64,000 nt of DNA, from positions 248,001 to 312,000 of the forward strand of contig NZ_BKDJ01000001.1 in the NCBI RefSeq assembly GCF_008580665.1. The letters run 5' to 3'. Positions 10,472 through 17,105 of the stretch are shown piece after piece. Origin of the DNA: Zafaria cholistanensis. Lineage in GTDB: Bacteria; Actinomycetota; Actinomycetes; Actinomycetales; Micrococcaceae. Under the pieces are notes generated by a model. It was not told the origin of the DNA and did no database searches. It saw nothing but the letters and a program-made list of their open reading frames with translations. Position 1 is the first letter of the stretch; every line of letters starts with the position of its first letter. A program made the translations under genes and the position numbers.

Positions 10472-10483
10472 CCCACCATGCTA
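10471..10483 (-). promoter_or_regulatory. Leaderless -10 box of folate cyclo-ligase gene
   Basis: On the minus strand TAGCAT (10478-10483) is followed by six bases and the GTG start at 10471. The box overlaps the first unit of the 18-bp repeat array at 10481-10588. Confidence 0.5.
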
Positions 10484-10588
10484 GGGCCGAACTGCCCACC
10501 AGAAACGATCTACCTGCCAGAAACGATCTACCTGCCAGGGCCGAACTGCCCGCCGGAAACGGCCTGCCTGCCGGAGCCGAATGCGGGC
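10481..10588. repeat. Six-unit 18-bp tandem repeat in divergent promoter region
   Basis: Six contiguous 18-bp units. Units 2 and 3 (10499-10516 and 10517-10534) are identical, CCAGAAACGATCTACCTG. The others (10481, 10535, 10553, 10571) are diverged but in register. The array fills most of the gap between the divergent folate cyclo-ligase and acetyltransferase genes and touches the -10 box of the former. Confidence 0.88.
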
Positions 10589-10622
10589 CCGCCAGGGACC
10601 CCCGGCACCGGTGCGGGGGAGC

Positions 10623-10636
10623 TAAGCTGTCACCCA
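10623..10636 (+). promoter_or_regulatory. Leaderless -10 box of acetyltransferase gene
   Basis: TAAGCT at 10623-10628, seven bases, then ATG 10636. The GGGGGAG upstream is too far away (15 bases or more) to act as a ribosome site. Confidence 0.55.
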
Positions 10637-11271
10637 TGGTGACCGGTGTGGGGATCTGGCCTGCGACGCTTGAGTGCGGGGACCTGCTCCTGCGCCCGCT
10701 GCGCTACCGCGACCGCGCGGAATGGCAGGACCTGCGGGGGCGCAACGCCGAGTGGCTGCGGCCGTGGGAAGCCACGTCGCCTGACCCCGACGCAGCCCCG
10801 CCCACCTACCGCGCCATGGTGGCCTCCCTGAGGGCGCAGGCCAAAGCGGGGCAGGCACTGCCTTGGGTCATCGCCGTCCGCGAACCGCGCAGACGGCAGC
10901 CGGTGATCGCCGGGCAGCTCACCGTGTCCGGCATCACCTGGGGTGCTGCGCTCGGCGCCTCACTGGGCTATTGGGTGGACCGGTCCCGGGCGGGCCGGGG
11001 GCTGGCGCCCACGGCGGTGGCCATGGCCACCGACCACTGCTTCCAGACCCTGGGCCTGCACCGGATGGAGATCAACATCCGGCCGGAGAACCGACCCAGC
11101 CTGCGCGTGGTGGAGAAACTCGGATTCCGCGACGAGGGGCTGCGCCGCAGGTTCCTCCACATCGACGGCGCCTGGGCGGACCACCGCACCTTCGCCCTGA
11201 CCGCCGAGGAGGCCGCCGGAGGGCTGCTGCCGCGCTGGCTCGCCTCCCGCGGGGAACCGCTGCGCACCTGA
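10636..11271 (+). CDS. GNAT family acetyltransferase, RimJ/RimL type
   Basis: A 211-residue GNAT protein resembling the ribosomal-protein N-terminal acetyltransferases RimJ/RimL, which transfer acetyl from acetyl-CoA. Visible features are the LLLRPLRYRD start of the fold, the acetyl-CoA loop region SLGYWVDRSRAGRGLAPTA (about residues 110-128), and the LHRMEINIRPENRPSLRVVE helix near 142-161 that is typical of the RimJ group. The exact substrate cannot be told from sequence. Start ATG 10636 follows a leaderless -10 box. The frame is open far upstream, but that part is antisense to the folate cyclo-ligase gene and is not coding. Confidence 0.88.
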   Translation: MVTGVGIWPATLECGDLLLRPLRYRDRAEWQDLRGRNAEWLRPWEATSPDPDAAPPTYRAMVASLRAQAKAGQALPWVIAVREPRRRQPVIAGQLTVSGITWGAALGASLGYWVDRSRAGRGLAPTAVAMATDHCFQTLGLHRMEINIRPENRPSLRVVEKLGFRDEGLRRRFLHIDGAWADHRTFALTAEEAAGGLLPRWLASRGEPLRT

Positions 11272-11395
11272 GCCGCCTGCCGCCGGCGTCTCCCAAGGCA
11301 CCCAAAACGCCTTGTGGGGGAGGGAAACCCGGCGTCTTCCGGGGGGCCGCGCAGACACACCGGGACAAATGCCGCAGGCGGAATGCATGCGCCGT

Positions 11396-11411
11396 TAAGT
11401 TGGTGGTTGTG
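11396..11411 (+). promoter_or_regulatory. Possible leaderless -10 box of membrane protein gene
   Basis: TAAGTT at 11396-11401 is followed by seven bases and GTG 11409. The same spacing is seen at several other starts in the window, and no Shine-Dalgarno site is present. Confidence 0.4.
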
Positions 11412-12248
11412 GACGTCCAAGTCGAGAGTTCCGTGGTCCTGGTGGCCGTGCTCGGAGTTCTGCTCGCCTTCATCGTCCCCAGCCTGTTCAATAGGGGAAG
11501 CAAGCCGGCGTGCGACCAACCGGCCACGGACACCAGCGTCCACCAATGGAGGAACCACATGCCAGCCGAAGCCCCGCGGACCCGCGCCCGGGCCGCCGCA
11601 CCCCTGCGGATCCGAACCGGGCGCCTGGCCGTCGCGCTCGCCGGCCTGGCCGCCGTCGTCGTCTTGGTGGTGTGTGCGCCGCTGGCGCTCATGGGGGCCG
11701 TGGGTGCCGGCGTGCCCGGCATGGCGCTGGCCGTGCTCGTGGCCAGCTTCGCCGGCCTGCGTTCTTTCGCGGTGCGCGACCGGCGCCGCAAGGCGCTGGC
11801 CCGGATGGAAGCCGTTTTCGCCGCGGCCATGAGCACCCCGGATCCGCCGGCACCGGTCCGGCGGACCCAGTCCGAGGTGTTCGATGTGGCGCCGGCGGCC
11901 GAGCCCGAGCCGGCACCGACCCTCGAGGAGCTGCGCGCGGCGGCCCGCCGCGTTGCCGCCGCGGCCGAGGCCCCCGCCGCCACCACCTGGGACCCGGTCG
12001 AGGTGCCGCTGCCGACCTACGTGGGTGCCGCCAAGGCCGGGCGTCCGGAGCCGGCCCCGCTGCCGGAGGCCGCGGAGAAGAAGCCCTCCGGCGTAACCAG
12101 CATCCTTCAGGACACCCGGGCGGCCGCGCGGGCGGCACAGCCGATCGCCGGCAACGTTGCCGAACTGCCCGGCTCCCGGCCCGGGGCCGCGTCACCGGCC
12201 ACCGGGCGCATCAACCTCGACGCCGTCCTGCAGCGCCGGCGCGCCTAG
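11409..12248 (+). CDS. Membrane protein with long cytoplasmic tail, unknown function
   Basis: A 279-residue protein of unknown function. A first membrane segment (SSVVLVAVLGVLLAFIVPSL, residues ~6-25) is followed by a ~50-residue polar loop. Two close hydrophobic segments follow (LAVALAGLAAVVVLVVCAPL, then GVPGMALAVLVASFAGL), then a basic stretch (RDRRRKALARM). A long Ala/Pro/Glu-rich tail ends in INLDAVLQRRRA. GTG 11409 is chosen because of the TAAGTT box; GTG 11403 and TTG 11400 are alternatives. The protein looks like a membrane anchor with a disordered cytoplasmic tail. Genes with this topology are common in Micrococcaceae beside GNAT genes, but I cannot name a family. Confidence 0.7.
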   Translation: MDVQVESSVVLVAVLGVLLAFIVPSLFNRGSKPACDQPATDTSVHQWRNHMPAEAPRTRARAAAPLRIRTGRLAVALAGLAAVVVLVVCAPLALMGAVGAGVPGMALAVLVASFAGLRSFAVRDRRRKALARMEAVFAAAMSTPDPPAPVRRTQSEVFDVAPAAEPEPAPTLEELRAAARRVAAAAEAPAATTWDPVEVPLPTYVGAAKAGRPEPAPLPEAAEKKPSGVTSILQDTRAAARAAQPIAGNVAELPGSRPGAASPATGRINLDAVLQRRRA

Positions 12249-12309
12249 CGGTGGCGGGTACGGCCCCCGCGCGCCGGGACGGCGCGCCCACCTGCCGGGC
12301 GGGCGGCGT

Positions 12310-13575
12310 GTGAGCCGCGCCCATGGATGGTCCGAAAACCTGCAACTGGCGCTGTTCTCCGCCCACGGCAGCGACCTCGTGGCCGCCGCGCTGGGCCTGG
12401 AGGGCTTCGCCGGGCCGGACCGGCCGCGCCAGCTCCAACTCCAGCACCGCCCCGGGGCCGGGATCAGCGCGCTGTACGAGCTCCCTCCCGCGCTCCAGGC
12501 CGGCTTCGTTGGCCTGAGCACCGAACGGCGCACCGGCAGCGGGGACGGAACCGTGCGCATCGAGATCCCCGCCGAGCAGGCGCGGGGCCTGGCACCGGCG
12601 GTCCCGGGCGCACGCCTGCCCGCCGAACCGCTGGTGGTCACGGCCTGGCGGCACCCGCACGACCCGCGCCTGCCCGGCCTGCCGCTGGCCTCCGACCCCG
12701 ACCGCGTGGCGCGCCTGTGGGGATGTGGCGAAAGGCTGGAACGGCTGGAAACGGTGGCCTACCGTCCGCTGCGCCGGGCGGTGCTGCGGGCGGCGTTCGC
12801 GACCCCCGGTCCCGTGGTGGACCGGCGCAGCGTCTACCTCAAGGTGCTGCGCCCGGGCCAGGCGGCGTCACTGCATGCGCGCCACACCCTGCTGCGCGCC
12901 GCCGGCCTGCCCGTCCCGGCGGTGCTGGGCGGGCCGGTCGAGGATGTCCTGGCGCTGGCCGAAGCCCCGGGGGAACCGCTGTCCCGCCGCATCCTGCACG
13001 ACGGCGGCACCTCCCTTGACCCGGCCGCCTTCACGGAACTGCTGGATGGCCTGCCGGCCGCGGCGCTGGCGCTGGAGGCCCGCCCCGCGTGGAGCGAACG
13101 GCTGCGCCGCTACGCGGACGCCGCGGCATCGGCCCTGCCCGCCGCGGCGGACCGCATCGACGGGCTGCGCGGCCGCATCGAAGCGGTCCTCCGGTCCACG
13201 GACCGGGGACCGCTGGTTCCCAGCCACGGCGACTTCTACGAGGCCAACCTGCTCATGGACGGGCCCCGTATTTCAGGACTGCTGGATGTCGACGCCGTGG
13301 GACCGGGACACCGGGTGGACGACCTGGCTTGCTTCCTGGGCCACCTTGCCGTGCTGCCCGCGGTGGATGCCCGGTATGTCCACGCCGGGGCGGGGCTGGA
13401 ACACTTTGGCGCAGCCTTCGGGCGGAGCGTGGACCCGCGGGGACTCTGGGCCCGGTCCGCGGCCGTGGCGGTCTCCCTGGTGGCCGGGGCACGGACGCCG
13501 GGGGCGCCCGGCTGGGAGCCGGCGGCTCTGGCCCGGCTGGCAGCCGCCGAGGACCTGCTGGAACGGGCCGGATGA
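12310..13575 (+). CDS. Phosphotransferase (APH/choline-kinase fold)
   Basis: A 421-residue protein with the aminoglycoside phosphotransferase/choline kinase fold. The catalytic loop is HGDFYEANLLMDG (about residues 303-315) and the metal-binding segment is LLDVDAVGPGHRVDDLACFL (about 321-340), matching the HGDxxxxN and DxD motifs. The N-terminal ~170 residues hold the small lobe, with VYLKVLRPGQA supplying the likely ATP Lys. The substrate cannot be assigned, and nothing suggests an acquired resistance gene. GTG 12310 follows the previous stop by 61 bases with only a weak GGGCGGG before it, so the start is moderately certain. Confidence 0.82.
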   Translation: MSRAHGWSENLQLALFSAHGSDLVAAALGLEGFAGPDRPRQLQLQHRPGAGISALYELPPALQAGFVGLSTERRTGSGDGTVRIEIPAEQARGLAPAVPGARLPAEPLVVTAWRHPHDPRLPGLPLASDPDRVARLWGCGERLERLETVAYRPLRRAVLRAAFATPGPVVDRRSVYLKVLRPGQAASLHARHTLLRAAGLPVPAVLGGPVEDVLALAEAPGEPLSRRILHDGGTSLDPAAFTELLDGLPAAALALEARPAWSERLRRYADAAASALPAAADRIDGLRGRIEAVLRSTDRGPLVPSHGDFYEANLLMDGPRISGLLDVDAVGPGHRVDDLACFLGHLAVLPAVDARYVHAGAGLEHFGAAFGRSVDPRGLWARSAAVAVSLVAGARTPGAPGWEPAALARLAAAEDLLERAG

Positions 13576-13668
13576 GAACCCTCTCATGGGCGCTTCCTTT
13601 TCTTCTCATACGACCGGCGAACACTGGGTGAAGCAGGCTCCCGCAGAACCCCCACCGAAAGGAACAGC

Positions 13669-14172
13669 ATGATCAACCGCAAATTCTGGGCAGTGACCGG
13701 AGGACTTGGCGTTGTCGCCGCGGGCGCGGGCACCGCGGCCGCCGACACGGGCACCGCGGGCCCCGGACCGGCCCCCAGCGTCGTGGAAAGCACTGTCGGG
13801 AACACCGCCGGAACGGACACTGCCGGAACGGAGACCGCCGGAACGGACACTGCGGCCACGGTCGAGACGGCAACCGCGACGGACCCGGGGGCCGTGAACA
13901 TCGATGACTTCACCGAGCGGGGCGCCTCGGCAGCGACCGCAGCGACCCCGGCCACGGCGGCCTCCCCGGTGACGGCGGCCTCGGCAGCCACCCCCGCCAC
14001 GCCCGCCACTCCGGCGTCCGGGGCCTCTGCGGTGTCGGCCGTTTCCCCGGTGACGGCAGCGTCGGCAGCTACCGCAGCCTCCGCCGCGACTGCGGCGACC
14101 CCTGCCACTGCGGCCTCCCCGGTGTCCGCGGCCTCTGCGGCAACAGCGCCCTCCGCCGCCAGCGCGGACTAG
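13669..14172 (+). CDS. Secreted Ala/Thr/Ser-rich repeat protein
   Basis: A 167-residue low-complexity protein with a signal peptide (basic MINRK, then a hydrophobic run to about residue 25 ending AAADT). The mature part is almost only Ala, Thr, Ser, Pro and Val. It begins with TAGTDT-type pentapeptide repeats (13807-13851), has one ordinary segment, PGAVNIDDFTERGAS, and then many PATAASPVTAAS-like units to the end. GAAAGGA precedes the ATG, a good ribosome site. No catalytic domain is visible. The gene faces a two-component operon and may be its target or a wall-associated spacer protein; that is inference. Confidence 0.75.
   Translation: MINRKFWAVTGGLGVVAAGAGTAAADTGTAGPGPAPSVVESTVGNTAGTDTAGTETAGTDTAATVETATATDPGAVNIDDFTERGASAATAATPATAASPVTAASAATPATPATPASGASAVSAVSPVTAASAATAASAATAATPATAASPVSAASAATAPSAASAD
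13807..13851 (+). repeat. 15-bp tandem repeat in secreted protein gene
   Basis: Three units, GCCGGAACGGACACT (13807 and 13837) and GCCGGAACGGAGACC (13822), encode AGTDT/AGTET pentapeptides. Confidence 0.85.
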
Positions 14173-14205
14173 GTCAAGACAACCCGCCGCCAGAATCCCC
14201 CGCCC

Positions 14206-14259
14206 GGCCGGATGGACACCGCCGGCCGGATGGACACCGCCGGCAGGATGGACACCGCC
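14206..14259. repeat. 18-bp tandem repeat between convergent genes
   Basis: GGCCGGATGGACACCGCC at 14206-14223 and 14224-14241, then a one-base variant at 14242-14259. Non-coding, between the stop of the secreted protein gene and the stop of the response regulator gene. Confidence 0.9.
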
Positions 14260-14327
14260 GGCAGGGCGGGGGGCGGCAGTGGCGAAGGGCGGGCCTGGGG
14301 GCGGCCGGGACGGGCCGCCCCCGCTGC

Positions 14328-14996
14328 TCAGGCCCTGGCGGCGAGGCGGTAGCCCATCCCGCGCACGGTTTCGATGCGCTGGGCCCCAAGTTTGTTGCGC
14401 AGGTAGCGGACGTAGACGTCCACCACGTTGGAGGACGGGTCGAAGTCATAGCCCCATACCCGGGAGAGCAGCTGTTCGCGGCTGAGCACCTGGCCCGGGT
14501 TGCGCAGGAAGGCCTCGGCGAGCGCGAACTCGCGCGCGGAGAGGTCCACCTCGCGCCCGTCCACCCTGGCCCGCCGTGCGCGCAGGTCCAGCGAGAGTCC
14601 GGCATGCCCCAGCACCGACAGGTCCGCGCCGTTGGCGTCCGTGCGCAGCCGCCGCCGCACCCTGGCCAGCAGCTCTTCGAACCGGAAGGGCTTGGGCATG
14701 TAGTCGTCGGCGCCGCGTTCGAATCCGGCGACGGTGTCGTCGACGCTGGTGCGGGCGGTGAGGATGATGACGGGCACGGGGTTGTGCCCGTCCCGGATCC
14801 GCCGCAGCACCTCGAATCCGTCCAGGTCCGGCAGGCCCAGGTCCAGCACGACCAGCTCGAACTCCCCGGTCTGCGCCATCAGCAGGCCTTCGCGTCCGCT
14901 GCCCGCAATGGTGGGGGAGAACCCCGCGGCGCGCAGGCCCTTGGCGATGAAGGAGCCGATCCGCTCCTCGTCCTCAATGATCAGGATCTGGCTCAT
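14328..14996 (-). CDS. OmpR/PhoB family response regulator
   Basis: A 222-residue response regulator. The receiver domain has the acidic pocket EDEE (residues 8-11), phospho-acceptor Asp52 in LDLGLPDLDG, Thr80 and Lys102. The C-terminal winged-helix DNA-binding domain of the OmpR type ends with VWGYDFDPSSNVVDVYVRYL and RGMGYRL. ATG 14996 has a strong GAGGAGG site, and the start lies 23 bases inside the end of the sensor gene, so the pair is co-expressed. It partners the histidine kinase at 14974-16581. The regulon is unknown. Confidence 0.95.
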   Translation of the reverse strand: MSQILIIEDEERIGSFIAKGLRAAGFSPTIAGSGREGLLMAQTGEFELVVLDLGLPDLDGFEVLRRIRDGHNPVPVIILTARTSVDDTVAGFERGADDYMPKPFRFEELLARVRRRLRTDANGADLSVLGHAGLSLDLRARRARVDGREVDLSAREFALAEAFLRNPGQVLSREQLLSRVWGYDFDPSSNVVDVYVRYLRNKLGAQRIETVRGMGYRLAARA

Positions 14997-16581
14997 GGGC
15001 CTCCTCGGTGCCGGTGACGGTGTTGTCGGTGTGGTCCTGGAGGGGTCCGAACCTGCGCAGCGGCAGGTCGATGAAGAACGTCGAGCCGGCCCCGGGCCGT
15101 GACTCGACTCCGGCCGTGCCGCCGTGGGCGGCGGCGATCGCGCGCACAATGGTCAGGCCCAGCCCGGATCCCCCGGCCCGGCGGCCGTTACTGCCGCGGG
15201 CGAAGCGCTCAAAGATGGCCGCGCGGTCCCCGGGCAGGACGCCGATGCCTTCGTCGCGCACCGAGAGGCGAAGGGTGTTCCCGTGCAGCCGGCAGCCCAG
15301 GGCCACCGTGCTCCCGCCGGCGGAAAACTTCACCGCGTTCTGGCACAGCTGCAGCATGGCCTGCTCGATCCGGCGCGGGTCCAGCTCCGCGGTGCCGTGG
15401 ACACGCCCCTCCACGGTCCAGCGCCTCCCGCCCAGTCCCCGGGCCTTGTCCAGGACGTCGTCGATGAGCACGTCCAGCTCCACCGGGACGGGGGCCACGA
15501 AGTCGGACCGGTCCGCCTTGGCCAGCATGACCAGGTCGTCCACCAGCAGGCTCATCCGGTCCAGCTCGTCCAGGGCGATGCCGCGGGTCTGTTCGACATC
15601 GTGCGGGTCGGCGGCGTCCTGCAGCTCCAGGTGCCCCTGCACGATCGTGATCGGGGTGCGCAATTCGTGGCCGACGTCGTCCAGCAGCTGCCGCTGGGAG
15701 CGCAGCGCGTTGCCCAGCCGGTCCAGCATGTGGTTGAAGGTGGCGGAGAGGTCGGCGAGGTCGTCGTTGCCGCGCACCTCCAGGCGCTGCCCCAGGTCGT
15801 GTTCGGAAATGGCCTCGGCGGTCCGCCGCATCTCCCGCAGCGGTGCCAGCAGGCGGGCCACGAGCATCCAGCCGAGCACGGCGGACAGCGCCAGCGCGGC
15901 CAGGCCCGCGGCCAGGAAGACCAGGTGCGTGCGGCCCAGGGCGGCCAGTTCGGCCCTGAGGTCGAACGCCACCACGTAGCGCATCGGGGCCGCGTCGCCG
16001 GCCAGCTGCACCGGGAGCACGGCCAGCCGGTAAGTGGTGGTGCCGGTGGAGAGCGTCCGCAGCACGGCGCGCTCCTGCGGGGCTTCGGCCAGCAGCCGGT
16101 CGAGCAGCTGCCGGTCCTGTTCGGGGCGCAGGGAAACCGATTCGGGGGCCACCCACCGCACATCGGCGGGGCCGAGGGCCATCATTCCCTCATTGGCGGC
16201 GGGGAGCGTGCGCTGCATGGCGACGTACACCAGGTCCTCGGCGCGGGCGAAGGGCGCACCGGTGGAGGGGTCCACGGAACTGGCGGAGAGCACCCGGAAT
16301 TCATTGACCGTCCGGCTGAGCGCGTCGTCGATGCGCGCGGCGGCCTGGCTGCTCAGGATGCCGTAGGACGTGCCGCCAGCCACCAGCAGGGTCAGCAGCG
16401 AGAGCAGCAGCATGGACCCGAGGATGCGTCCGGCCACGGACCGTGCCCCGCGCCCGGGTCCCGCCAGGCGCCCCGACGCGGTGAAGCGACGCAGCGCGGT
16501 GAAATACGGCAGCGCAGTGAAATGCGGCAGCGCAGTGAAATACGGCAGCGCAATGCGCCACCCCCGGAAGCGCCGGCCCAT
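14974..16581 (-). CDS. Membrane sensor histidine kinase
   Basis: A 535-residue HAMP-type sensor kinase. It has a membrane segment near residues 55-75, an extracytoplasmic sensor of ~140 residues, and a second membrane segment near 220-245. HAMP follows, then the H-box DVGHELRTP (His305) and ATPase boxes QNAVKFS, DEGIGV and GGSGLGL. The N-terminus before the first helix is odd: residues ~11-36 are a repeat of YFTALPHFTAL-like units made by an 18-bp tandem repeat (16491-16557). The ATG overlaps the stop of the preceding acidic-protein gene by one base (TGATG), which supports this start and therefore the repeat as coding. The signal sensed is unknown. Confidence 0.93.
   Translation of the reverse strand: MGRRFRGWRIALPYFTALPHFTALPYFTALRRFTASGRLAGPGRGARSVAGRILGSMLLLSLLTLLVAGGTSYGILSSQAAARIDDALSRTVNEFRVLSASSVDPSTGAPFARAEDLVYVAMQRTLPAANEGMMALGPADVRWVAPESVSLRPEQDRQLLDRLLAEAPQERAVLRTLSTGTTTYRLAVLPVQLAGDAAPMRYVVAFDLRAELAALGRTHLVFLAAGLAALALSAVLGWMLVARLLAPLREMRRTAEAISEHDLGQRLEVRGNDDLADLSATFNHMLDRLGNALRSQRQLLDDVGHELRTPITIVQGHLELQDAADPHDVEQTRGIALDELDRMSLLVDDLVMLAKADRSDFVAPVPVELDVLIDDVLDKARGLGGRRWTVEGRVHGTAELDPRRIEQAMLQLCQNAVKFSAGGSTVALGCRLHGNTLRLSVRDEGIGVLPGDRAAIFERFARGSNGRRAGGSGLGLTIVRAIAAAHGGTAGVESRPGAGSTFFIDLPLRRFGPLQDHTDNTVTGTEEAHEPDPDH
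16491..16557 (-). repeat. 18-bp tandem repeat encoding kinase N-terminus
   Basis: Units at 16491-16508, 16509-16526 and 16527-16544 differ by one or two bases (plus strand GCAGCGCAGTGAAATACG). A partial fourth unit reaches 16557 and a degenerate copy lies below 16491. On the minus strand they encode repeated A-L-P-Y/H-F-T. Confidence 0.9.
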
Positions 16582-17009
16582 CAGTCGTCGTCCTCCGCGT
16601 CGTCGTCCTCCCCATCGTCATCGTCCTCCGCGTCGTCGTCATCGTCATAGGACGACGGCGGGGCGGGCACCACCGGGGCGGAAGCGGTGCGCGACCCTGG
16701 CGCGGGGGACACCGGACCGGCGGAGGGTGCCGTGGGCCCCGCCGAGGGTGCACCTGCCGTGGAGACCGGGGAGGGAACGGTCGCGGGGGCGCTGCCGGCG
16801 GCGTCGTCCCGCAGCACGATGCCGGGACCCACGACCTCGGAACCCACAATCCCGGGACCCACGACGCCGGGACCCAGGTCCACGGGACGGGAGGCCGCCA
16901 GCGTGCCGGCCGCCAGTGCGCCGACGGCTCCGAGCGTGGCCAGGACGAGTGCCGCGAGCACGAGGCGGAGGGGGCGGCGCCCTGGCCGGGAGGAGGGCGC
17001 GCGGGACAT
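16581..17009 (-). CDS. Membrane-anchored protein with Asp-rich tail
   Basis: A 142-residue protein of no known family, first gene of the two-component operon. A basic N-terminus (RPGRRPLR) precedes one hydrophobic segment (residues ~18-38). A PGIVGSEVVGPGI-type repeat from 15-bp DNA repeats comes next, then a Ser/Pro/Ala-rich stalk. The last ~22 residues are almost only Asp and Glu after a Tyr. Such an anchored acidic tail could bind metal ions or cationic peptides outside the membrane and feed the sensor, but that is inference. GTG 17012 is an alternative start one codon upstream. The stop overlaps the kinase start. Confidence 0.75.
   Translation of the reverse strand: MSRAPSSRPGRRPLRLVLAALVLATLGAVGALAAGTLAASRPVDLGPGVVGPGIVGSEVVGPGIVLRDDAAGSAPATVPSPVSTAGAPSAGPTAPSAGPVSPAPGSRTASAPVVPAPPSSYDDDDDAEDDDDGEDDDAEDDD
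16822..16881 (-). repeat. 15-bp tandem repeat in acidic-protein gene
   Basis: Four units beginning at 16822, 16837, 16852 and 16867 (plus strand CCGGGACCCACGACC and variants), coding for the GPGIV/GSEVV pentads of the stalk. Confidence 0.85.
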
Positions 17010-17105
17010 CACGGGGCCACCCCCGGGAGTGGACGCAGGGGGTGGCCGCGACGGTTCCCCTGTGCTGGGTGGTTCCCGTGCGCCGGATGCCCAGCTGACG
17101 GGTAT

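Noticed and set aside
10481-10588. Regular repeats that might suggest a CRISPR array.
   Set aside because: The units are contiguous with no unique spacers, and no cas gene is present. The same holds for the other arrays.
11290-11325. CAAGGC / GCCTTG pair after the acetyltransferase gene as a terminator.
   Set aside because: Only a 6-bp stem with a long loop and no T tract; too weak to call.
12310-13575. Phosphotransferase as an antibiotic resistance gene.
   Set aside because: The fold is shared by many small-molecule kinases. There is no mobile element or close match visible to known resistance enzymes.
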